Shown here one piece after another: positions 17,559 through 22,274 of a DNA stretch of 22,274 nt (its first letter is position 1; each line of letters opens with the position of its first letter). Source of the DNA: Acetivibrio sp964466645 (GTDB lineage Bacteria > Bacillota > Clostridia > Acetivibrionales > Acetivibrionaceae). The position numbers and the translations under genes were made by a program. The notes under the pieces are model-generated. The model saw only the letters and a program-made list of their open reading frames with translations. It searched no databases and was not told the origin of the DNA. Location of the stretch: assembly GCA_964466645.1 (NCBI GenBank), contig CAYXPB010000052.1, positions 1 to 22,274 on the forward strand. The letters are read 5' to 3'.

Positions 17559-18320
17559 TTGAAGGTACGAAATCTTTTAGACTTTAGTAGAAGTAAGCCT
17601 GGGGGTAAAACTTCTAATGACGAATTCGTTTATACACTTAAACTCATAAAAGAAGGTGACGAACTCTTAAGAGAAGAGTTTTTATCTAGATATACTCCTT
17701 TCATGTTGAAGATTGCATCAAACGCAGTAGGGAAATATATTGACATAAAAAACAGCGATGAATACAGTATAGCTTTATCAGCATTCAACGAGGCAATAGA
17801 CTGCTATGACATGACAAAAAACTATAATTTCCTTTTGTTTAGTGAGCATGTTATAAAAAGACGCTTGATTGATTACATGAGGAAAAATAAGAGGAATAAA
17901 GAGCTTCCATTTTCATATTTTGATGATGAGAGTGAGCTTCTAGAAAGATATTTAAATCCTGTACAAGATAGAAGTTTTGAGGACGTTGAGGCAAGAGAAG
18001 GGATTGTGGAATATAAGGAGACTTTAGAGGAATTTGGCATAAATTTTGTAGAGCTAATTTTAAATGTCCCCAAACATAAAGATTCAAGGGAACTTTGCCT
18101 TAGAATTGCCACAATTCTTACAGATGACGATGAGTTGTTTCGATTATTATGCAAGTATAAAAATATTCCTAGGAATGAGCTCAAGAGAAGGGCCGGCGTT
18201 CATGGAAGAACCATAGGAAGGCATAGGAAATACATAATTGCAGTATGTTTGATTTTGAAAAGTGACCTTGAAATTTCGAAGAGTTACTTACTTAGGACAG
18301 GGGGTGAAAGTTATGAATAA
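17559..18320 (+). CDS. sigI: RNA polymerase sigma factor SigI
   Basis: The 253-residue protein has the SigI arrangement. Region 2 contains LIKEGDELLREEFLSRYTP (about 28-46), DEYSIALSAFNEAIDCYD and the segment FLLFSEHVIKRRLIDYMRKN (about 91-110), which should bind core polymerase and the -10 element. The C-terminal helical domain (about 150-245) ends in a helix-turn-helix-like KRRAGVHGRTIGRHRKYI (about 208-225) that would read the -35 element. SigI factors in cellulolytic clostridia direct cellulosome genes and are held by membrane RsgI anti-sigma factors. The start is TTG. The stop overlaps the rsgI start by 8 bases, so the two are translationally coupled. The location directly before rsgI-CBM3 and a GH48 gene makes GH48 the obvious target. 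Confidence 0.95.
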   Translation: MKVRNLLDFSRSKPGGKTSNDEFVYTLKLIKEGDELLREEFLSRYTPFMLKIASNAVGKYIDIKNSDEYSIALSAFNEAIDCYDMTKNYNFLLFSEHVIKRRLIDYMRKNKRNKELPFSYFDDESELLERYLNPVQDRSFEDVEAREGIVEYKETLEEFGINFVELILNVPKHKDSRELCLRIATILTDDDELFRLLCKYKNIPRNELKRRAGVHGRTIGRHRKYIIAVCLILKSDLEISKSYLLRTGGESYE

Positions 18321-19707
18321 CTATGGAATTATATATGATATTAGAAATAATAAGGCTGTCGTTTTGACAGAAAATAGCAACTTTATTATGATACATAAGC
18401 GTGAAGATATGTTTTTAGGCCAGAAGATAGGTTTTGACGATAAAGATATCTACAGGCTCAAAAACTATCATTATAAGTATGTCTCCATAGGTGCAGGTTT
18501 AGCAGCTGTATGTGTTTTGTTGCTTATGTTTTTTAGAATGATACCAGCAAATGCTGATATTTATGGTTATGTAGCTGTTGATATAAATCCAAGTATGGAG
18601 TTTTCCATTAACAAAAATTACAAAGTACTAGAAGTGGTTGCTTTTAATGATGAAGCGGCTAAGCTTATAGAAGATATCAAGGTGACCTATAGACCTATCG
18701 AGGATGTTATAACGGAAATTATTAAAGGGTCAAAAAAGTATGGTTATATTACGGCAGAAGAAAAAAACGATATCTTAATTTCTGCTGCTTTAAAGGATGC
18801 AAATAAAGAGACTGGTGCAAGTAATAGTTCCGGTTCTTCGAATATAGATAAATTGCTTGATAAAATAGAAAAAGTAGTAGAAGGTAATAACAGCAATATT
18901 GACGGCAAAACAGCAAGATTATCTCTTGAGGAAAGAGAGGCTTCTAGTGAACTTGATATTTCAATGGGTAAATATGATTTGTTTCTTAGATTAAAGGAAC
19001 AGGGAAAAGATATATCTATAGAAGAAATAGATGCAATGAAGGTATCCGATTTGATAAAAGTTATTGATATAAATGGTTACGAGCCATCAGGTCAGTCTGA
19101 TAAAGAAGTCGAAGATGCTGAAATAAAGACATCGTCTAACCCAATGCCTGAATTTTCATCAGTTATTCCAGCTCAACCTAAGAATGATAAATTGACAAAT
19201 TCGTCTTTGAAGCCTACAAAAGGAATTTCTGGGGAAAGCTCTGAAGAAAGTAAAAAATCAATTAAACTCAAGCATTATAATGAGAAGCAGAGTCTTTCAA
19301 GCCAAGCTATACGATGGGACTTTGTGATAGAAAATACAGGAAATGAGCTCATAGATTTAAAGAATGTGAAGGTTAGGTATTATTTTAAGGAAGATGTTGA
19401 TAAAACTATTAATTTTTCGGTTTATTTTTATAGTTTAGGAGAAGAAAAAGCCGATGTTAATGGAGAAATTTATAATGTTACAAGGCCAGATTCTATAAAT
19501 AGGTATCTTGAAGTGACCTTTGAAAAAGGCAGTATTTCTCCGGGAGAGTCTGCTTGGGTGTTTGGCGCAATTACTAGGGAGGATTGGACCGAATTCAATC
19601 AGAAAGATGATTGGTCATTTAATCAAGGCACTTTATCATTTTCCGATTGGAACAAGATGACTGTATATATTTCTGATGAACTTGTATGGGGAATTGAGCC
19701 TTTCTGA
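18313..19707 (+). CDS. rsgI: anti-sigma-I factor RsgI with C-terminal CBM3 cellulose sensor
   Basis: ATG at 18313 has AGGGGGTG (18299-18306) and overlaps sigI by 8 bases; the in-frame TTG at 18262 is rejected. In the 464-residue product, residues 1-52 form the cytoplasmic SigI-binding domain (NNYGIIYDIRNNKAVVLTE). Residues about 57-75 are the membrane helix. Residues about 80-160 form the extracytoplasmic RsgI domain containing DINPSMEFSIN, whose N92-P93 bond is the family's known autoproteolysis site. A helical segment and a Ser/Pro/Lys linker run about 160-315, and residues about 316-464 form a family 3 carbohydrate-binding module (IRWDFVIENTGNELIDLKNVK..., LEVTFEKGSISPGESAWVFG, WTEFNQKDDWSF). 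CBM3 binds crystalline cellulose, so the protein should report cellulose outside the cell and release SigI. The central loop of the CBM3 is shorter than in scaffoldin CBM3a. Confidence 0.95.
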   Translation: MNNYGIIYDIRNNKAVVLTENSNFIMIHKREDMFLGQKIGFDDKDIYRLKNYHYKYVSIGAGLAAVCVLLLMFFRMIPANADIYGYVAVDINPSMEFSINKNYKVLEVVAFNDEAAKLIEDIKVTYRPIEDVITEIIKGSKKYGYITAEEKNDILISAALKDANKETGASNSSGSSNIDKLLDKIEKVVEGNNSNIDGKTARLSLEEREASSELDISMGKYDLFLRLKEQGKDISIEEIDAMKVSDLIKVIDINGYEPSGQSDKEVEDAEIKTSSNPMPEFSSVIPAQPKNDKLTNSSLKPTKGISGESSEESKKSIKLKHYNEKQSLSSQAIRWDFVIENTGNELIDLKNVKVRYYFKEDVDKTINFSVYFYSLGEEKADVNGEIYNVTRPDSINRYLEVTFEKGSISPGESAWVFGAITREDWTEFNQKDDWSFNQGTLSFSDWNKMTVYISDELVWGIEPF

Positions 19708-19760
19708 GTTATTACACAAATAATTAGGACCTCTATCATAAAAGTACTTCTTGAAAAAGA

Positions 19761-19777
19761 TAGCAGTAAGTGCTATT
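19761..19777 (+). other. small hairpin after rsgI
   Basis: ATAGCA pairs with TGCTAT around GTAAG, about 55 bases after the rsgI stop. No T tract follows, so it may mark the 3' end or processing of the sigI-rsgI mRNA rather than intrinsic termination. Confidence 0.3.
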
Positions 19778-19830
19778 ATATAAATATAAATATAAATTGT
19801 TAGAATTGTCTTATTACATAGTTCTGTATC

Positions 19831-19872
19831 AAAGCAGAAAAAATAAAATAAAAAAATATTTTTTTTTGCTTT
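19831..19872 (+). terminator. A/T-rich stem, possible weak terminator of sigI-rsgI
   Basis: AAAGCA (19831-19836) pairs with TGCTTT (19867-19872), and the stem extends inward through a run of A-T pairs (about 13 bp including one G-T). The right arm itself is a long T run. It ends 4 bases before the C-run of the SigI-like promoter and could separate the sigI-rsgI transcript from the GH48 transcript. Confidence 0.35.
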
Positions 19873-19876
19873 AATG

Positions 19877-19904
19877 CCCCCTAAAAAATCAAAACATCAT
19901 CGAA
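19877..19904 (+). promoter_or_regulatory. SigI-type promoter for the GH48 gene
   Basis: A CCCCC run followed by TAAAA (19877-19886) acts as the -35 and CGAA (19901-19904) as the -10. The spacing of about 19 bases from the C-run, or 14 after TAAAA, fits known SigI promoters, which combine a C-rich -35 with a CGAA -10. It is the only such pair in the intergenic region. Transcription would start near 19911 and give a leader of about 540 bases before the GH48 ATG at 20452. Confidence 0.6.
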
Positions 19905-19992
19905 GTAATATAAAGAATCTAACAGAAAAAAATATCATTATTATTTTTTAATCGATTTATACATACAGTAATTATTACGATTTGTATTTTTT

Positions 19993-20000
19993 GGAGGTGA
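19993..20000 (+). promoter_or_regulatory. orphan Shine-Dalgarno sequence in the GH48 leader
   Basis: GGAGGTGA is a near-perfect anti-16S match but no ATG, GTG or TTG occurs at usable distance downstream; the following bases read ACTAGTAATAAG. It could bind 30S subunits without initiating, as described for mRNA-stabilising SD elements. Confidence 0.4.
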
Positions 20001-20099
20001 CACTAGTAATAAGAGAAATTCCTTATGAATAGTTCCTGTTGGATTAATATTTGTTTATGGAGTTAGGGTTGTAGTATTATTTTGTTTTGTATGTTGCTT

Positions 20100-20176
20100 G
20101 TAGTATATCTTTAGAAATTCATTTCACAAACATCTTACCCATTCTTTGTTGTATCTAAAGTGACATCCTATACTAC
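20100..20176 (+). ncRNA. multi-helix RNA hairpin in the GH48 leader
   Basis: Three nested helices are visible: GTAGTATA (20100-20107) with TATACTAC (20169-20176), CTTTAGA (20109-20115) with TCTAAAG (20154-20160), and an inner ACAAA/TTTGT pair. The outer two are separated by 1 base on the left and 8 bases (TGACATCC) on the right, giving an asymmetric internal loop. It lies about 190 bases after the predicted start site and does not match any riboswitch class I can recognise. It may be a cis-acting leader structure or a stabiliser. Confidence 0.4.
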
Positions 20177-20210
20177 CTATGATATAAGCACAAATAATAT
20201 TGTGTTTTAG

Positions 20211-20232
20211 TTAAGTTAACATGTTAACTTAA
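20211..20232. promoter_or_regulatory. perfect 22-bp palindrome, candidate operator
   Basis: The 22 bases 20211-20232 are identical to their reverse complement, centred between 20221 and 20222, with core GTTAACATGTTAAC. Such a dyad is typical of homodimeric repressors (LacI, TetR or MarR types), but the regulator is not in this window. It lies about 220 bases before the GH48 start and downstream of the predicted SigI promoter, where bound protein could act as a roadblock. Confidence 0.5.
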
Positions 20233-20270
20233 TTTATAGCTTTAATTTATTGAAAGTTATTATATATCTC

Positions 20271-20279
20271 AGGAGGTGA
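20271..20279 (+). promoter_or_regulatory. second orphan Shine-Dalgarno sequence, perfect AGGAGGTGA
   Basis: AGGAGGTGA is fully complementary to the 16S 3' end but is followed by AGAAACTCTAAAG without any start codon. It is a stronger SD than that of GH48 itself (GAAGGGAGG at 20432-20440). A role in mRNA 5'-end stabilisation is inferred. Confidence 0.45.
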
Positions 20280-20344
20280 AGAAACTCTAAAGACTGCAAA
20301 AAGTTTCATTTTGATTGACTTAATAGGTACGTCAGAAAGTGAAA

Positions 20345-20372
20345 GACCTTTTAGGTCAGTTTATCCTATAAT
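20345..20372 (+). promoter_or_regulatory. small hairpin plus perfect TATAAT, possible second GH48 promoter
   Basis: TATAAT (20367-20372) lies 80 bases before the GH48 start, but the matching -35 position reads AGACCT, so a SigA promoter here would be weak or need an activator. GACCT (20345-20349) and AGGTC (20353-20357) form a 5-bp dyad over the -35 position, which could be an activator or repressor site. Confidence 0.3.
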
Positions 20373-20451
20373 ACTTTTGTAGATTACTTTTACGGAGATT
20401 TTAGGATGTAACCATTTTGTTTTTAATTTCTGAAGGGAGGATATTTAGAAC

Positions 20452-22274
20452 ATGAAAAAAACGGCAATGTTTTTATTGGCTTTTTCATTATTAACGGCAT
20501 CAATTGCTCCTGCAGCAAACGTAGGTGCAGCAACTGACACTTTTAAAGACAGATTTAATTACATGTATGATAAAATTAACGATCCTGCAAATGGATACTA
20601 TGACTCAGAGGGTATACCTTATCACTCAATTGAGACTCTATGTGTTGAGGCTCCTGACTATGGTCATGAATCAACGAGTGAAGCTGCAAGTTATTATGCT
20701 TGGTTAGAGGCTGTAAACGGTAAACTTAACGGAGACTGGTCTGGTTTGGATAGAGCTTGGGAGTGTGTAGAAGACTACTTTGTTCCTTCTCAATCAATCC
20801 AAAAAGGTTTGGACAGATATAATCCATCATCTCCTGCAGGTTTTTCTGAAGAGCAACCTCTTCCAGATAACTATCCAGTTGAGAATCAGTCTAATGTTAC
20901 TGTAGGGCAAGACCCTCTTCACCAAGAACTCTATTCTGCATACAATACTTATGCAATGTATGGTATGCACTGGTTGGTAGATGTTGACAACTGGTATGGT
21001 TTTGGTTCAGGTGAAGACTCTACATTTATAAATACCTATCAAAGAGGAGAGCAGGAATCTGTTTTTGAAACTATTCCACAGCCTTCTATTGATGAATTCA
21101 AATTTGGTGGCACTCAAGGATATGCTGACATATTCATGGCTGGAACTACTGCTAAAAAATGGGCATTCACTACTGCTTCTGACGCAGATGGTCGTTTGAT
21201 CCAGGTTCAATACTGGGCAGATAAATGGGCAGATGAGCAAGGTAAGAACTTAAGTACACTTAACGCAAAAGCTGCAAAAATGGGTGACTACTTAAGATAT
21301 TCGATGTTTGACAAATACTTCATGAAAATTGGAGCTGAAGGAAAGTCTGCTGCAACTGGATATGATTCATGTCATTACCTCATGGCTTGGTACTATGCTT
21401 GGGGTGGTGCTATGGCAGGTGATTGGTCATGGAAGATTGGTTGTAGTCACGTTCACTGGGGATATCAAGCTCCTTTGGCTGCTTATGCTTTGGGTAATGA
21501 AGCGGATTTCAAACCAAAATCTGCAAATGGTGCAAGAGACTGGGATACAAGTTTCGAAAGACAGGTTGAATTATACGCATGGTTACAATCTGATGAAGGT
21601 GCTATAGCAGGTGGTGTTACAAACTCAATCGGAGGTCAGTATAAATCCTATGGCTCGTTGTCAACCTTCTACGATATGGCATACGATTATGCTCCTGTTT
21701 ATCGTGACCCAGAAAGTAACAACTGGTTCGGTATGCAGGCATGGTCAATGCAGCGTATGTGTGAAGTTTACTACGAAACTGGAAATGAAATGGCTAAAGA
21801 AATTTGTGATAAGTGGGTTGCATGGGCAGAATCAGAGTGTTCAGCTGATGTAAGTGCTAAAACATGGCAGATACCTTCAACAATGAAGTGGGAAGGTCAA
21901 CCTGATACATGGACAGGAACAAAACCTGCAAATAACAACTTGCATTGTACTGTACAAAACTATGGTAATGACATTGGTATAACTGGTTCAGTTTCAAATG
22001 CCTTCTTATTCTATGATCAGGCCGTTCAAAAGTGGAATGGTAATAAAGACCTTGGTCAAAAGGCTGCAGGCAAAGCATTAGATATGTTACAAGTCGTATG
22101 GGATACCTGCCGTGACGATTACGGAGTAGGTAGAGCAGAGACTAATGGTTCACTTGGACGTATGTTTACACAGGAAGTTTATGTTCCATCAGGTTGGACA
22201 GGAACGATGCCTAATGGAGATGTTATCAAGTCCGGTATTAAGTTCATAGACATTCGTTCACAATACAAAGATGA
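20452..22274 (+). CDS. family 48 glycoside hydrolase (processive cellobiohydrolase), 3' end outside window
   Basis: ATG 20452 follows GAAGGGAGG (20432-20440). The visible 607 residues start with a signal peptide (MKKTAMFLLAFSLLTASIA, cleavage near GAA-T at 27). The GH48 (alpha/alpha)6 catalytic domain follows: DRFNYMYDKINDPANGYY, YHSIETLCVEAPDYGHES, MHWLVDVDNWYGFG, QRGEQESVFETIPQP, WEGQPDTWTGT and WTGTMPNGDVIKSG are all typical. By comparison with Cel48F of C. cellulolyticum, the proton donor should be E77 (in STSEA) and the catalytic base D244 (in SDAD); this mapping is from memory of that enzyme. GH48 enzymes release cellobiose processively from the reducing ends of cellulose chains and are major cellulosome components. 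The end of the domain and any dockerin lie beyond the window, so cellulosomal or free status cannot be told. It lacks a stop in the window. Confidence 0.97.
   Translation, partial: MKKTAMFLLAFSLLTASIAPAANVGAATDTFKDRFNYMYDKINDPANGYYDSEGIPYHSIETLCVEAPDYGHESTSEAASYYAWLEAVNGKLNGDWSGLDRAWECVEDYFVPSQSIQKGLDRYNPSSPAGFSEEQPLPDNYPVENQSNVTVGQDPLHQELYSAYNTYAMYGMHWLVDVDNWYGFGSGEDSTFINTYQRGEQESVFETIPQPSIDEFKFGGTQGYADIFMAGTTAKKWAFTTASDADGRLIQVQYWADKWADEQGKNLSTLNAKAAKMGDYLRYSMFDKYFMKIGAEGKSAATGYDSCHYLMAWYYAWGGAMAGDWSWKIGCSHVHWGYQAPLAAYALGNEADFKPKSANGARDWDTSFERQVELYAWLQSDEGAIAGGVTNSIGGQYKSYGSLSTFYDMAYDYAPVYRDPESNNWFGMQAWSMQRMCEVYYETGNEMAKEICDKWVAWAESECSADVSAKTWQIPSTMKWEGQPDTWTGTKPANNNLHCTVQNYGNDIGITGSVSNAFLFYDQAVQKWNGNKDLGQKAAGKALDMLQVVWDTCRDDYGVGRAETNGSLGRMFTQEVYVPSGWTGTMPNGDVIKSGIKFIDIRSQYKD

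Noticed and set aside
20525..22078. Several 60-92 residue frames within the GH48 gene on both strands
   Set aside because: All lie inside the continuous GH48 frame, which has conserved catalytic-domain motifs throughout; these are shadows.
1..22274. CRISPR arrays, tRNA or rRNA genes, prophage attachment sites
   Set aside because: No regularly spaced repeats, no tRNA cloverleaf or rRNA core sequences, and no integrase were seen.

Overview
The window looks like a chromosomal segment of an AT-rich, anaerobic, cellulolytic clostridium (Acetivibrio/Ruminiclostridium-type Firmicutes). The evidence is the low G+C content, strong AGGAGG-type ribosome binding sites with frequent TTG/GTG starts, a SigI/RsgI pair whose anti-sigma factor ends in a cellulose-binding CBM3 module, and a family 48 glycoside hydrolase running off the right edge. 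Species cannot be fixed from sequence reading alone.

Left part (1-4900) is accessory. It holds the 3' portion of a gene for an alpha/alpha-toroid (prenyltransferase/squalene-cyclase-like repeat) protein, then a secreted protein of unknown function with a clear signal peptide. Next comes an IS1634-family insertion sequence whose transposase is broken by a TA-dinucleotide slip exactly before the second catalytic Asp. Candidate terminal inverted repeats of the element lie at 2564-2579 and 4721-4736.

Middle part (4904-9190) holds a single-pass membrane-anchored protein of unknown function and a RecQ helicase with RQC, HRDC and an extra C-terminal tail. It continues with a 125-bp segment bounded by inverted repeats, a two-TM coiled-coil protein, and a small PspC-domain protein on the minus strand. 

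Next (9333-17422) is a three-gene plus-strand cluster: a YqiJ-like OB-fold membrane protein, a YqiK/flotillin-like SPFH protein with a very long coiled coil, and a 1675-residue DUF3686/AAA ATPase. It starts at a near-consensus SigA promoter and ends at a good Rho-independent terminator. Together with divergent pspC it looks like a membrane-organisation or membrane-stress module whose biochemistry is not established.

The right part (17559-22274) is a compact cellulose-sensing circuit: sigI, overlapping rsgI (with the Asn-Pro autocleavage motif and CBM3), then a 744-bp intergenic region and the GH48 cellulase gene. The intergenic region carries a SigI-like promoter (C-run -35, CGAA -10), a multi-helix RNA hairpin, a perfect 22-bp palindrome and two orphan Shine-Dalgarno sequences. 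I infer that binding of cellulose by the RsgI CBM3 releases SigI, which transcribes the GH48 gene through this long structured leader.
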